The notes below the pieces were generated by a model. It saw only the letters and a list, made by a program, of their open reading frames with translations. It was not told where the DNA came from and did not search any database. Positions 36,618 to 45,505 of a stretch of 64,000 nucleotides of DNA are shown here, piece by piece; position 1 is the first letter of the stretch, and every line of letters starts with the position of its first letter. The DNA comes from Polaromonas sp. OV174 (GTDB lineage Bacteria > Pseudomonadota > Gammaproteobacteria > Burkholderiales > Burkholderiaceae_C): positions 1 through 64,000 of the forward strand of contig NZ_FOKZ01000017.1 of the NCBI RefSeq assembly GCF_900112285.1. Direction: 5' to 3'. Position numbers and translations under genes: made by a program.

Positions 36618-38264
36618 ATGAAAATCAACTGGTGGCCCTGGGGCTTTCTGACGCTGCTCAGCCTGGTCCTGCTTCTCTTTTTTGTGTTTTATCCCCTGGG
36701 CATGCTGTTCATCAACAGCGTGCAAGACGACTCTGGCGCCTTCTCGCTGGCCGGCTTCATCAGCCTGCTCAATGACAGCCAGTATGTGCAGGCCTTTCGC
36801 AACACGCTGGTGCTGGGCGTGGCGGTTACCGCCTGCACCGTGGCCGTGGGCGTGCCCTTTGCCTACATGGTGGCGCGCTACGAGTTTCCGCTGAAAAACC
36901 TGGTCGCCGTCCTGCCCATCATGACCATCGTCATCCCCGAGATCATCGTGGGCCAGTCCTGGCTGCTGCTGCTGGGCAACAATGGGCTGATCACCAACGT
37001 CATGGCCGACTTGGGGGTTGAGCTGCCGACGTTTTACGGCTGGACCGGTATGGTATTTTCCATGACGCTGGTCTACTACACCTATATCTACCTGGGTGTG
37101 CTGGCCGCGCTGCGCGGAGTTGACAGTCAGCTGGAAGAAGCCGGCCTGAGTCTGGGCACCTCGCCACTGGTGACCAAGTTCCGCGTGCTGGTGCCGGTCA
37201 TACTGCCGGCGGTGCTGGTGAACGCGCTGGTGGTCTTCACCCTGGTGGTGGGCAATTTCGCGCTCTCCATGCTGCTGGGCAGCCGGGTGCCGCTGCTCTC
37301 GGTCATGACTTACAACACCTTTGTCAGCGAAATGGGCGGCAGCCCCATGCTGCAAAGCGCCATGTCGGTGGTCTCCATAGGCATCGTCGCCGTGGTGCTC
37401 TTCCTGCAAAAACGCGTGGTCGAGCGCAAGATCTACACCATGACGCAAGGCCGCGCACCGGCGCCTATCCGCGTGCGCTCAGGCGCCGCCTTGCTCTACA
37501 CCACCGCGGTGGGCCTGGTGATCCTGCTGTCGATGTTGCCGCTGATCATCGTGTTCGTGGCGGCGTTCACCGAAACCAGCGGCCCCGTCATGCGCTGGGG
37601 CCAGTGGTCTCTGTCCAGCCTGCAACGCGCCCTGCACGGCGCGCCCGAGCCCATACTGAACTCGCTGAAGTTCGCCTCCATGGCGACGCTGACCGGCGTG
37701 GCCTTTGCCGTGCTGGTGAGCTATCTGACCATCAAGAAGAAGAATATCTTCACCCAGGCACTGGACTACATCGTGGTGCTGCCGCTAACCATTTCCGGCA
37801 CGGTGCTGGGTATTGCCCTGGTGCAGACCTTCAACACCGGCTGGCTGGTGCTGGCCGGCAGCTCGGGCATCATGGTGCTGTGCTACACGGTGCGCCGCCT
37901 GCCCTTTGCGGTGCGCAATGCCTCGTCCACGCTGTTCAACATTCCCGACTCCATCGAAGAGGCCTCCATCAGCCTGGGCGTGTCACCGCTGATGACTTTT
38001 TTCAAGGTGATTTTGCCGGCCATGAAGGCTTCGCTGATATCGGCCGCCATCCTGATGTGGGTCACCACCATCTCCGAGCTGTCGGCTTCGGTGGTGGTCT
38101 ATACCGGCGGGCTGGAAACCATGCCCATTGCCATCTTCCGCCAGGTCGATGGCGGACGCCTGGGCCTCGCATCGGCCTATGGTGCGGCCCTGGTCAGCGT
38201 GATCCTGCTGCCCATCGTGGTGTCTATCAAGGTCTTTCGCATCAATCTTTTCTCCAGCAAGTAA
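36618..38264 (+). CDS. ABC importer permease, fused double-domain
   Basis: 548-residue inner-membrane permease made of two fused BPD_transp_1 domains with about twelve helices. The two coupling loops are visible: EAGLSLGTSPLVTKFRVLVPVILP (about 175) and EASISLGVSPLMTFFKVILPAMK (about 450). This doubled architecture is typical of FbpB/AfuB iron or sugar-phosphate systems and the PhnU2 aminoethylphosphonate permeases. The ribosome site GAAAGAG precedes ATG 36618. Flanked by its ATPase and binding protein. Substrate undetermined. Confidence 0.87.
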   Translation: MKINWWPWGFLTLLSLVLLLFFVFYPLGMLFINSVQDDSGAFSLAGFISLLNDSQYVQAFRNTLVLGVAVTACTVAVGVPFAYMVARYEFPLKNLVAVLPIMTIVIPEIIVGQSWLLLLGNNGLITNVMADLGVELPTFYGWTGMVFSMTLVYYTYIYLGVLAALRGVDSQLEEAGLSLGTSPLVTKFRVLVPVILPAVLVNALVVFTLVVGNFALSMLLGSRVPLLSVMTYNTFVSEMGGSPMLQSAMSVVSIGIVAVVLFLQKRVVERKIYTMTQGRAPAPIRVRSGAALLYTTAVGLVILLSMLPLIIVFVAAFTETSGPVMRWGQWSLSSLQRALHGAPEPILNSLKFASMATLTGVAFAVLVSYLTIKKKNIFTQALDYIVVLPLTISGTVLGIALVQTFNTGWLVLAGSSGIMVLCYTVRRLPFAVRNASSTLFNIPDSIEEASISLGVSPLMTFFKVILPAMKASLISAAILMWVTTISELSASVVVYTGGLETMPIAIFRQVDGGRLGLASAYGAALVSVILLPIVVSIKVFRINLFSSK

Positions 38265-38289
38265 TTTTTTTCAACCCAAGAGGCTCTCA

Positions 38290-39273
38290 ATGAACATCAA
38301 GTCCTTTTTGCAATGCACGCTGGCCGCCGCCGGCCTGGTGGCCAGCCTGGCGCAGGCTCAAACCGTGGTGCTGTACTCCTCGAACAACACCGAAACCATA
38401 GAGACCGCGCTCAACGTGGTCAAAAAGAAGTCGCCCTCGCTCAACGTGCAGCAGGTCACGGGCGGCACGGGCTCGCTGATGAAGCGCATCCAGGCCGAGT
38501 CCAAAAGCCCGCGCGGCGACGTGCTGTGGAGCGGCGGCTTTGGCACGCTGGGCGCGTACAAGGATTTGCTGGAACCCTACCAGGCGCCCGAGCTGGCCGC
38601 CATTCCGGCTGAATTCCGCGGCCCGGGCAACCTGTGGGTGGGCACCAATCTGCACGTGATGGTGCTGATGGTCAATGAACGCCAGCTCAAGGGCCTGGCC
38701 GCGCCCAAGACCTGGTCCGACCTGATGAAGCCCGAGTGGAAAGGCAAGTTCGCCATCACCGATCCGAGCAAGAGCGCTACCGCCTACATGCTGGTCTACG
38801 GCCTGCTCAAGCAGTTCGGCAAGGACGGGCTGGAAAAAATCGCCGCCAACGCCGTCGTCACGTCATCCTCGGGCACCACCTACAAGGGCGTGGCCGCGGG
38901 CGAATACCCGGTCGGCCTGACCATCGAATACGCCGCGCAAGAATATGTGGCCGGCGGCCAGAAGGAAATCAAGCTGGTCTACCCGAGCGAAGGCAGCTAC
39001 CTGGCGCCCGAGGGCATGTTCATCGTCAAGGGCGCCAAGAACATGGACGCCGCCAAGGCGCTGTACAACGGCCTGATGAGCAAAGAGGCGCAAGAGGCGC
39101 AACTGGTGAAGAACTTCCGCCGCCCCACGCGCACAGACATCGCCGTGTCCAAGCTGACCTCGCTGCCCGACCTGAAGTCCATCAAGGTTTTCCCGCTCAA
39201 CCAGGAAGCGGCCTCTGCCGAATATGAGCAGTTGGTGGCCTTGTGGAACCTCGCCGTCAACAAGACGCGCTAA
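38290..39273 (+). CDS. Periplasmic solute-binding protein of the same importer (family 1 / AfuA-FbpA fold)
   Basis: 327-residue receptor. The Sec signal peptide ends near residue 23 (SLAQA). The mature N-terminus TVVLYSSNNTETIETALN and the block GDVLWSGGFGTLGAYKDLLEPY are characteristic of the FbpA/AfuA/PhnS group. It lacks an obvious pair of adjacent iron-binding tyrosines, so an anion such as a phosphonate or phosphate ester is at least as likely as iron. AAGAGG precedes the ATG. Last gene of the importer; a perfect terminator follows 24 nt after its stop. Confidence 0.87.
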   Translation: MNIKSFLQCTLAAAGLVASLAQAQTVVLYSSNNTETIETALNVVKKKSPSLNVQQVTGGTGSLMKRIQAESKSPRGDVLWSGGFGTLGAYKDLLEPYQAPELAAIPAEFRGPGNLWVGTNLHVMVLMVNERQLKGLAAPKTWSDLMKPEWKGKFAITDPSKSATAYMLVYGLLKQFGKDGLEKIAANAVVTSSSGTTYKGVAAGEYPVGLTIEYAAQEYVAGGQKEIKLVYPSEGSYLAPEGMFIVKGAKNMDAAKALYNGLMSKEAQEAQLVKNFRRPTRTDIAVSKLTSLPDLKSIKVFPLNQEAASAEYEQLVALWNLAVNKTR

Positions 39274-39297
39274 GCTTCACCTATTACCCACTGTTCC

Positions 39298-39330
39298 GGC
39301 CTGATCACTGCCCAGTGGTCAGGCCTTTTT
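39298..39330 (+). terminator. Strong terminator between the importer and sdaA
   Basis: GGCCTGATCACTG (39298-39310) pairs with CAGTGGTCAGGCC (39313-39325) with one G-U, and five T residues follow. It ends only 13 nt before the sdaA start codon. Confidence 0.9.
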
Positions 39331-39343
39331 AATAGGTTTCGCC

Positions 39344-40732
39344 ATGTCCGTCAGCGCTTTTGATCTGTTCAAGATCGGTATCGGCCCCTCCAGCTCGCAC
39401 ACCGTAGGCCCCATGATTGCGGCCCGGCAGTTTGCCTGCAAACTGCGAGCGGCGGGCCTGTTGCCAGCCACCGCCACCCTTGTCACCGAGCTGTACGGCT
39501 CACTGAGCGCCACCGGCCGCGGTCACGGCACCGACCGGGCCATCATGCTGGGCCTGGCCGGCCATCAGCCGGACCAGATTGACCCGAACGCGATCGAACC
39601 GGCCCTGGCCAGCATCCGCGAAACCCAGCAATTGCGCCTGCTAGACATCCAACCCATCGCTTTCCGGGAGAAAGAGCACATGCTCTTCCTGCGCAAAAGC
39701 CTGCCCTTTCACCCCAATGGCATGCGCTTCGTGGCACTGGACGCGGCCGGCGCGGAGTTGGCCAGCGCTGAGTATTTCTCCGTCGGCGGCGGTTTTGTGG
39801 TCGACGCCGACGGCCAGCGCGTGCTGAACGAAACCAGCCTGGCCTTGCCGACTGCCGTCGAGCTGCCCTACCCCTTCGACACCGGCGCCGACCTGCTGGC
39901 GCAATGCAGCCGTCACCAGATGTCCATTGCGGCGCTGATGCTGGAGAACGAAAAGCAGTGGCGCACGCTGCCCGAGCTGCGCCGCCAGTTGCTGGCCATC
40001 TGGCAGACCATGGCCGGTGCGGTGCAGCGCGGCTGTGCCAGCAGCGGCCACTTGCCGGGCCGCATGCAGGTCCAGCGCCGCGCGGCCGGTCTGTACCAAC
40101 AACTGCAGAACCCCGACAAGAATGCGCCGCTCGATCCGCTGGCCGCCATGGACTGGGTCAATCTGTACGCCATTGCCGTCAACGAAGAAAACGCCGTAGG
40201 CGGCCGCGTGGTCACGGCCCCGACCAACGGCGCGGCCGGTGTCATCCCCGCCGTGCTGCATTACCAGCAGCGCTTTGTGGCTGGCGCCAGCGAGGACCAC
40301 ATCATCGACTTTTTGCTGACGGCGGCGGCCATAGGCATCATTTACAAGAAGAACGGCTCGCTGTCGGGCGCCGAAGTCGGCTGTCAGGGCGAAGTCGGCG
40401 TCGCCTGCTCGATGGCCGCGGGGGCGCTGGCGGCCGTCATGGGCGGCAGCCCCGCGCAGGTGGAAAACGCGGCCGAAATCGGTATGGAGCACAACCTGGG
40501 CATGACCTGCGACCCGATCAGCGGTCTGGTGCAGATTCCCTGCATAGAGCGCAACGCCATGGGCGCCATCAAAGCCATCAACGCCGCACGCATGGCCTTG
40601 CGAGGCAACGGAACCCATGTGGTCTCGCTGGACAAGGTCATCAAGACCATGATGCAGACCGGCGCCGACATGAAGACAAAATACAAGGAAACCTCGCGCG
40701 GCGGGCTGGCCGTCAATATTGTCGAATGCTAG
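39344..40732 (+). CDS. sdaA: L-serine ammonia-lyase (iron-sulfur L-serine dehydratase)
   Basis: Single-chain [4Fe-4S] enzyme that deaminates L-serine to pyruvate, 462 residues. The N-terminus [23 protein letters not shown] is diagnostic. Cysteines expected to hold the cluster occur in [18 protein letters not shown] and IPCIERN. The beta domain is N-terminal and the alpha domain C-terminal, as in E. coli SdaA. ATG 39344 has only AATAGG as a ribosome site, directly behind a terminator, so expression needs readthrough or a promoter inside that hairpin. Together with serB, 5 kb away on the other side of the importer, it makes this a serine-related neighbourhood. Confidence 0.95.
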   Translation: MSVSAFDLFKIGIGPSSSHTVGPMIAARQFACKLRAAGLLPATATLVTELYGSLSATGRGHGTDRAIMLGLAGHQPDQIDPNAIEPALASIRETQQLRLLDIQPIAFREKEHMLFLRKSLPFHPNGMRFVALDAAGAELASAEYFSVGGGFVVDADGQRVLNETSLALPTAVELPYPFDTGADLLAQCSRHQMSIAALMLENEKQWRTLPELRRQLLAIWQTMAGAVQRGCASSGHLPGRMQVQRRAAGLYQQLQNPDKNAPLDPLAAMDWVNLYAIAVNEENAVGGRVVTAPTNGAAGVIPAVLHYQQRFVAGASEDHIIDFLLTAAAIGIIYKKNGSLSGAEVGCQGEVGVACSMAAGALAAVMGGSPAQVENAAEIGMEHNLGMTCDPISGLVQIPCIERNAMGAIKAINAARMALRGNGTHVVSLDKVIKTMMQTGADMKTKYKETSRGGLAVNIVEC

Positions 40733-40790
40733 CAAGGCGCCGATCGAGTGCACCCTAGACTTTTAAATCATTTATTACTGGAGACTTCAG

Positions 40791-41705
40791 TTGTTCCTAC
40801 GTGGCCCATCCATCTTTCTTCTCGCAGCTTGCTTGTACTTTCCTGCGCATTCCCAGCCAGCGGCGCGGGGGAATGAAGCCCCCAGCCGGGTGCTCGACAA
40901 GCTGCGGGCCGGTGGGCCACTGGTCATCGCCTTTCGTGAATCCTCCATCCCTTTTTCCTACATGGCGTCCGGCAAGGAACCTGTGGGTTACGCGATTGAC
41001 TTGTGCCTGCAACTTGCCGACGTGCTGCGCAAGGAGCTGAAGCTGCCCAATATGCAGGTGTCGTATCTGCCCGTGAGCGCGGCGCAACGGATTCCCAGCA
41101 TCGTCGAGGGTCGCGCAGACTTACAGTGCAGCTCGACCATCAACAATGCCGAGCGCCGGGAAAAAGTGAGCTTCACCATCCCCCACTTCATCACGGGTAT
41201 TCGCTACCTGGTGAAGGCAACGAGCAACATCGACTCGTTGGAGGATCTCAAAGGCAAGCGCGTGGTGTCTACGGTAGGCGCCACCGGATTGCAGATTCTT
41301 GAACAAAAGAACCGGGAGCTGCTGCACGGCATGACCATCCTGCCGGCACCGACCCATACCGCCGCCGTCGAAATGGTCGAAAGCGGCAAGGCGGATGCCT
41401 TTGCCATGGACGACATCCAGCTCTACAGCCTGGCCGCGAATCGGCCAGACCCCAAGGCCTTGAAAGTTGTCGGAAAGTTTCTGACCACCGATGCCCTGGC
41501 GATCATGTTCGCCAAGGACGACCTGCCACTCAAACGCTTGGTTGACCGGGAAATGCGCCGGCTGATCATGTCGCGCGACATCTACCCCATCTATGACAAA
41601 TGGTTTATGCAGCCCATCCCGCCCAAGGGTCAAAGCCTGCAATTGCCGCCCAGCTACCTGTTGAAGGACTTCTGGAAATATCCCTCCGACTTTGTGCCGG
41701 GATAA
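40791..41705 (+). CDS. Orphan amino-acid ABC solute-binding protein (GltI-like)
   Basis: 304-residue periplasmic receptor of family 3, similar to glutamate/aspartate-binding proteins. A signal peptide of about 20 residues is followed by the SBP_bac_3 domain; RESSIPFSY, GYAIDLCLQLAD and ADLQCSSTINNAERRE are characteristic, the last with the cysteine of the family's usual disulfide. The C-terminus YDKWFMQPIPPKG is shared with the paralogue at 57156. The start is TTG 40791, with GGAG 7-8 nt upstream and no suitable ATG. No permease or ATPase gene is adjacent, so it probably works with a transporter elsewhere. Confidence 0.85.
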   Translation: MFLRGPSIFLLAACLYFPAHSQPAARGNEAPSRVLDKLRAGGPLVIAFRESSIPFSYMASGKEPVGYAIDLCLQLADVLRKELKLPNMQVSYLPVSAAQRIPSIVEGRADLQCSSTINNAERREKVSFTIPHFITGIRYLVKATSNIDSLEDLKGKRVVSTVGATGLQILEQKNRELLHGMTILPAPTHTAAVEMVESGKADAFAMDDIQLYSLAANRPDPKALKVVGKFLTTDALAIMFAKDDLPLKRLVDREMRRLIMSRDIYPIYDKWFMQPIPPKGQSLQLPPSYLLKDFWKYPSDFVPG

Positions 41706-41799
41706 GGGCTTCAGCTGCAGCGCGGCGGCCCGATGGTGCAGCGCATCAATGTGTTGATGTGCTGGCGGCCGCCCCCAAGTCCCATGGGACAATCGGCGC

Positions 41800-42651
41800 A
41801 TGCGTCCCACGAACACCCCGGAAACCTACGTTCAGGAAAAAGCTGCCGCTTCAGGCAGCAGTTTTTATTACGCCTTCCTGTTTTTACCCAAAGAGCGGCG
41901 CGCCGCCATCACCGCTTTTTATGCCTTTTGCCGCGAAATTGACGATGTCGTCGATGAAATAAGCGACACCGGCGTCGCCCGCACCAAGCTGGCCTGGTGG
42001 CAAGGCGAGGTGCTCAAGTCCTATGCCGGCCAGCCCACGCATCCGGTGATGCGGGCGCTGATGCCCTTGGCGGCGACCTACGGCATCGAGGCACGTCACC
42101 TGCAGGCCGTCATCGAAGGCTGCCAGATGGACCTGGAACAAAACCGCTACCTCGACTTCCCCGGCCTCACGCGCTACTGCCACCTGGTGGCGGGCATCGT
42201 CGGCGAAGTGGCGGCGCGCATTTTCGGCCAGACCGACGAGGCCACCACGGCCTACGCCCACAAGCTGGGCCTGGCCTTTCAGCTCACCAACATCATTCGT
42301 GACGTCGGCGAAGACGCCATGCGCGGGCGCATCTACCTGCCTGTCAATGAGCTGCAGCAGTTTGACGTGAAGGCGCATGAAATCCTGAAGCGCCAGTATT
42401 CGGATCGCTTCACCGCACTGATGCAGTTCCAGACCGAGCGCGCGCTGGCGCTTTACGACGAGGCGCTGGCCCTGCTGCCCGAAGCCGATCGCCGGGCGCA
42501 AAAGCCAGGCCTCATGATGGCCAGCATCTACCGCACCTTGCTGCGCGAAATTGCCGCCGACAACTACCAGGTGCTGCACCAGCGCGTCAGCCTCACGCCA
42601 CTGCGCAAGTTCTGGCTGGCCTGGAAAACCCAGGCTTTCGGAACGATTTAG
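41800..42651 (+). CDS. hpnD: Presqualene diphosphate synthase HpnD
   Basis: 283-residue trans-isoprenyl diphosphate synthase that condenses two farnesyl diphosphates, the first step towards squalene for hopanoids. Aspartate motifs are CREIDDVVDE (44-53) and NIIRDVGED (about 160-168). The signature QLTNIIRDVGEDAMRGRIYLP and the C-terminus KPGLMMASIYRTLL fit the family. ATG 41800 gives the family N-terminus TPETYVQEKAAASGSSFYYAF. hpnE follows after a 139-bp gap occupied by a family B repeat. Confidence 0.93.
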   Translation: MRPTNTPETYVQEKAAASGSSFYYAFLFLPKERRAAITAFYAFCREIDDVVDEISDTGVARTKLAWWQGEVLKSYAGQPTHPVMRALMPLAATYGIEARHLQAVIEGCQMDLEQNRYLDFPGLTRYCHLVAGIVGEVAARIFGQTDEATTAYAHKLGLAFQLTNIIRDVGEDAMRGRIYLPVNELQQFDVKAHEILKRQYSDRFTALMQFQTERALALYDEALALLPEADRRAQKPGLMMASIYRTLLREIAADNYQVLHQRVSLTPLRKFWLAWKTQAFGTI

Positions 42652-42725
42652 TGAGCCCCCACGCGCCCCACTTCGTGTGGTTCGCTGCGCCTGCGGCCTG
42701 GCCAAGCCAGTTCCGCGGCGCCGGC
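42652..42725. repeat. Repeat family B between hpnD and hpnE
   Basis: AGCCCCCACGCGCCCCACTT, then CGTGTGGTTCGCTGCGCCTG and CGGCCTGGCCAAGCCAG. Clearly related to the copies at 59364 (same strand), 52738 and 12560 (opposite strand). Confidence 0.65.
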
Positions 42726-42790
42726 TTGCCAGCACCGCGCTTAGGCCAAGGCCAGCTGATGGCGTGTGCGGCCACTCCACGGCTTGCAAC

Positions 42791-44077
42791 GTGAGAGTCG
42801 CCGTCATAGGTGCCGGTTGGGCCGGCTGCGCCGCCGCCGTCGAAGCCACGCGACTCGGTCACCAGGCTACCTTGTTTGAAAGCGCCCGCACCGCCGGCGG
42901 CCGGGCCAGACGCGTCATGGCCACAGTGGCCGGTCAACCGGTGGCGCTGGACAACGGCCAGCACATCCTGATTGGCGCCTACGCGGAAAGCCTGCGCTTG
43001 ATGCGCGACTTGGGCGTTGATGTGGAAGCTAGCTTGCTGCGCCTGCCGCTGACCATGCAGTTTCCCGACGGCAGCGGCCTCAAGCTGCCGCAGTGGCCGG
43101 CGCCGCTGGATGCCTTTGCCGGCATCCTGGGCGCACGCGGCTGGTCCTGGGCCGATCGGCTGTCGCTGCTCAAGGTAGCACTGGGCTGGCAGCTCAGGCG
43201 CTTTCAGTGCGATGCGGCTCAGTCGGTGACTGATCTGTGCCAAGGACTAACGGCCACGGCCATGGCCGCGCTGATCGAACCGCTCTGTGTGTCGGCGCTC
43301 AACACCCCGCCCGAGCGGGCCAGCGGCCAGGTGTTTTTGCGCGTCATGCACGATGCCCTGTTTGCGCAAAGCGGCGGCTCCAACCTGCTGCTGCCACGCG
43401 CCGACCTGAGCGCCCTGCTGCCCGATGCCGCGCTGGCCTGGCTGAGCGCACAAGGCAGCGCGCCGCAACTGGGCGTACGCGTGCAAGCCATGGCGCCCAC
43501 CAACGCCGGCTGGCGGCTCAGCACCGATAGCGATGCCGATCTTGCCTTTGATGCCGTGGTGCTGGCTTGTGCGCCCAAGGAGGCGGCGCGCCTGGTGGCA
43601 GGCAGCGGCGTGGCCGCCGACGCCTGGCTGATGCAGGCAAGCGGCTTGCGGCACGAGGCCTTGAGCACGGTTTATCTTCATGCGCCACAGGCTCGCCTGC
43701 ACCAGCCCATGCTGGCGCTGCGGGCCAACGCCGCCGAGCCGGCCCAGTTTATCTTTGACCGCGGCCTGCTGGGCGGCCCCGCCGGTTTGTTGGCCTTTGT
43801 CATCAGTGCCAGCACGGGCGACAGCGCCACGCTGACGCAACAAGTGCTGGCGCAGGCCAAAGGGCAACTCGGGCTGACTGACTTGCAGCCGGTGCAGACG
43901 ATTGTGGAAAAGCGCGCCACCTTTGCCTGCAGCCCGGGCTTGCAGCGCCCGCTGGCTCACATCGCGCCTGGCCTGCTGGCCTGCGGTGACTACATAGACG
44001 GGCCATATCCCGCCACACTGGAGGGCGCGATCCGCTCTGGGCTGCAAGCCGCCCGGGGCCTGCACCAAACCGACTGA
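42791..44077 (+). CDS. hpnE: Hydroxysqualene dehydroxylase HpnE (FAD-dependent)
   Basis: 428-residue FAD-dependent amine oxidase/desaturase-like enzyme, the last step to squalene. The dinucleotide-binding motif VIGAGWAGCAAA is at residues 5-16, followed by the second FAD motif FESARTAGGRARR. The block LDNGQHILIGAY is a hallmark of HpnE. The C-terminal flavin motif is GDYIDGPYPATLEGAIRSG. The start is GTG 42791, which lies directly before the Rossmann motif; the open frame upstream is repeat sequence and I see no strong ribosome site. With hpnD it forms the second part of the split hpn locus. Confidence 0.92.
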   Translation: MRVAVIGAGWAGCAAAVEATRLGHQATLFESARTAGGRARRVMATVAGQPVALDNGQHILIGAYAESLRLMRDLGVDVEASLLRLPLTMQFPDGSGLKLPQWPAPLDAFAGILGARGWSWADRLSLLKVALGWQLRRFQCDAAQSVTDLCQGLTATAMAALIEPLCVSALNTPPERASGQVFLRVMHDALFAQSGGSNLLLPRADLSALLPDAALAWLSAQGSAPQLGVRVQAMAPTNAGWRLSTDSDADLAFDAVVLACAPKEAARLVAGSGVAADAWLMQASGLRHEALSTVYLHAPQARLHQPMLALRANAAEPAQFIFDRGLLGGPAGLLAFVISASTGDSATLTQQVLAQAKGQLGLTDLQPVQTIVEKRATFACSPGLQRPLAHIAPGLLACGDYIDGPYPATLEGAIRSGLQAARGLHQTD

Positions 44078-44086
44078 CGGCCGAAA

Positions 44087-44135
44087 ACTATCAAATAGAT
44101 AGCGCGCTGCGCCCGTCAATAAAGCGCTTCAGGCA
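44087..44135. repeat. Repeat family A between hpnE and the GST gene
   Basis: CTATC-AAATA-GATAG (44088-44102) is followed by CGCGCTGCGCCCGTCAATAA and AGCGCTTCAGGC. It overlaps the end of the convergent GST gene and may act as a two-way transcription end. Confidence 0.55.
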
Positions 44136-44761
44136 CTTTTCGCCATATTTCTGACTTCCAGGAAGGCTGGCCTGGCCAGGCAACGCTGCAACCATTCGGC
44201 GACCCGTGGGCACTGCGTCATCAGTTCGCTCGCACCTTCCACCCAGGCCAGCACCGACGCCACGCAGATATCGGCCACGGTAAAGCGCTCACCGGCCAGA
44301 TAGCTGCGGCTTTGCAAATGCTGCTCCAGCACGCTCAAGGGGCCAGCCAAACGCCGCTGGGCCTCGTCGGCCAGCTGGCTCTTGCGACGCTCAACCGGCA
44401 TCAGCACGCGGTGCATCAAAAACGCCAGGGCGTCTTTTTCACACTCGGTCATGGCCCAAAAACTCCAGCGCAGGATTTCGGCCTGCTCGGCATGATTTTC
44501 TGCCGCCAGCGAGGGCATATTGCTGCTTTTGAAGCGCTCGGCCAGGTACAGCGTACAAGCCATGGATTCCCAGACCAGCACGCCCTCGTCGTCAATCACG
44601 GGAATGCGGCCATTGGGATTGAGTAGCAAAAATTCCGGCGTGCGCGTGGCCCCGCCCAGGTAAGGCAGGGGAATATGCTCGTAGGCCAGGCCCAGCTCCT
44701 GCGCCACCCACAGAGGCCGTGCCGCACGCGAAGCCGCCGTGCCATAGATTTTGAGTGTCAT
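44129..44761 (-). CDS. Glutathione S-transferase family protein
   Basis: 210-residue cytoplasmic protein with an N-terminal thioredoxin-like GST domain (1-80) and a C-terminal helical domain (90-205). The glutathione-binding motif GRIPVIDDEGVLVWESMAC includes the cis-Pro and the ES pair. SRAARPLWVAQELGL is the N-terminal active-site helix with a serine, suggesting a beta/theta-like class. The natural substrate is unknown. It lies downstream of a HAD hydrolase gene on the same strand with a 29-nt gap, probably in the same transcript. Confidence 0.9.
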   Translation of the reverse strand: MTLKIYGTAASRAARPLWVAQELGLAYEHIPLPYLGGATRTPEFLLLNPNGRIPVIDDEGVLVWESMACTLYLAERFKSSNMPSLAAENHAEQAEILRWSFWAMTECEKDALAFLMHRVLMPVERRKSQLADEAQRRLAGPLSVLEQHLQSRSYLAGERFTVADICVASVLAWVEGASELMTQCPRVAEWLQRCLARPAFLEVRNMAKSA

Positions 44762-44790
44762 GGAAAGCCTTCAGAAAAAGTAGGCCGCAC

Positions 44791-45486
44791 TCAGGCGGGG
44801 AACAACTCGCACAACTCTACCAGCGTGCTCACAGTTTCATGCGGTTCATCGGGATGAGCCCACAGGTGTTCGGAGCGGTTGACCCAGACCGTCTGCATGC
44901 CGCAGTTGAGAGCGCCCAGTACGTCCAGCATGGCATCGTCGCCCACATGCAGCACCTCGGACGGCAACACCTCGGCAGCGCTGGCGGCGGCAAGGAAAAT
45001 ACGCGGGTCGGGCTTGGCCACGCCAAACTGCGGGGCGCTGATGCTGGCCCGAAAATACGATTCAATGCCTATGCGCCGTATGTCCGCACTGCCGTTGGAC
45101 AAGGCGATCAAGGGAAAACGGCTGGCCAAAAATGCCAGCGACTGCAACGCATCGTCAAACAAGGTCACCCGATTCCGTTCGGCATAAAAAACATCGAAGC
45201 CCGCCTCGGCCAGCAAGGGGTCCTCACCGGAGCGGTAGAGGGCAACGCGAATCGCCTCGCGGCGAATGGCGCTCAGGTCGTGCTTGAGCTCGGGCCGCGA
45301 ACGCAGTACTTGCGCACGAATTTCATGCCTGGCCGATTGATTGGCGAACAACGCGGCAGTCATGGGCGCCTGTCGGCTCAGCCAGTGCTCCAGCGCCTTC
45401 TCGGCCCGCTCTATGGCGGGCCAAATCGGCCACAAGGTATCGTCAAGATCCAGTGTGATGGCTTTGATAATGGTCAGATCAAGCAT
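44791..45486 (-). CDS. HAD-superfamily hydrolase
   Basis: 231-residue (238 with the upstream start) cytoplasmic HAD phosphatase-like protein. Motif I is TLDLDDTLWP with both Asp residues, motif II ALSNGS, motif III the lysine in GVAKPDPRIF and motif IV HVGDDAMLDV. The cap between motifs I and II is helical. Substrate unknown. ATG 45486 and ATG 45507 are both in frame; the latter overlaps the hemH start codon on the other strand. Divergent from hemH and followed by the GST gene. Confidence 0.88.
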   Translation of the reverse strand: MLDLTIIKAITLDLDDTLWPIWPAIERAEKALEHWLSRQAPMTAALFANQSARHEIRAQVLRSRPELKHDLSAIRREAIRVALYRSGEDPLLAEAGFDVFYAERNRVTLFDDALQSLAFLASRFPLIALSNGSADIRRIGIESYFRASISAPQFGVAKPDPRIFLAAASAAEVLPSEVLHVGDDAMLDVLGALNCGMQTVWVNRSEHLWAHPDEPHETVSTLVELCELFPA

Positions 45487-45505
45487 AGGTAGGCGAGAAT
45501 AACCC

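Noticed and set aside
36618-38264. Firm naming of the importer as iron (fbp) or phosphonate (phn).
   Set aside because: The double permease and the receptor fold fit several substrates; sequence alone does not decide, so no gene symbol is given.
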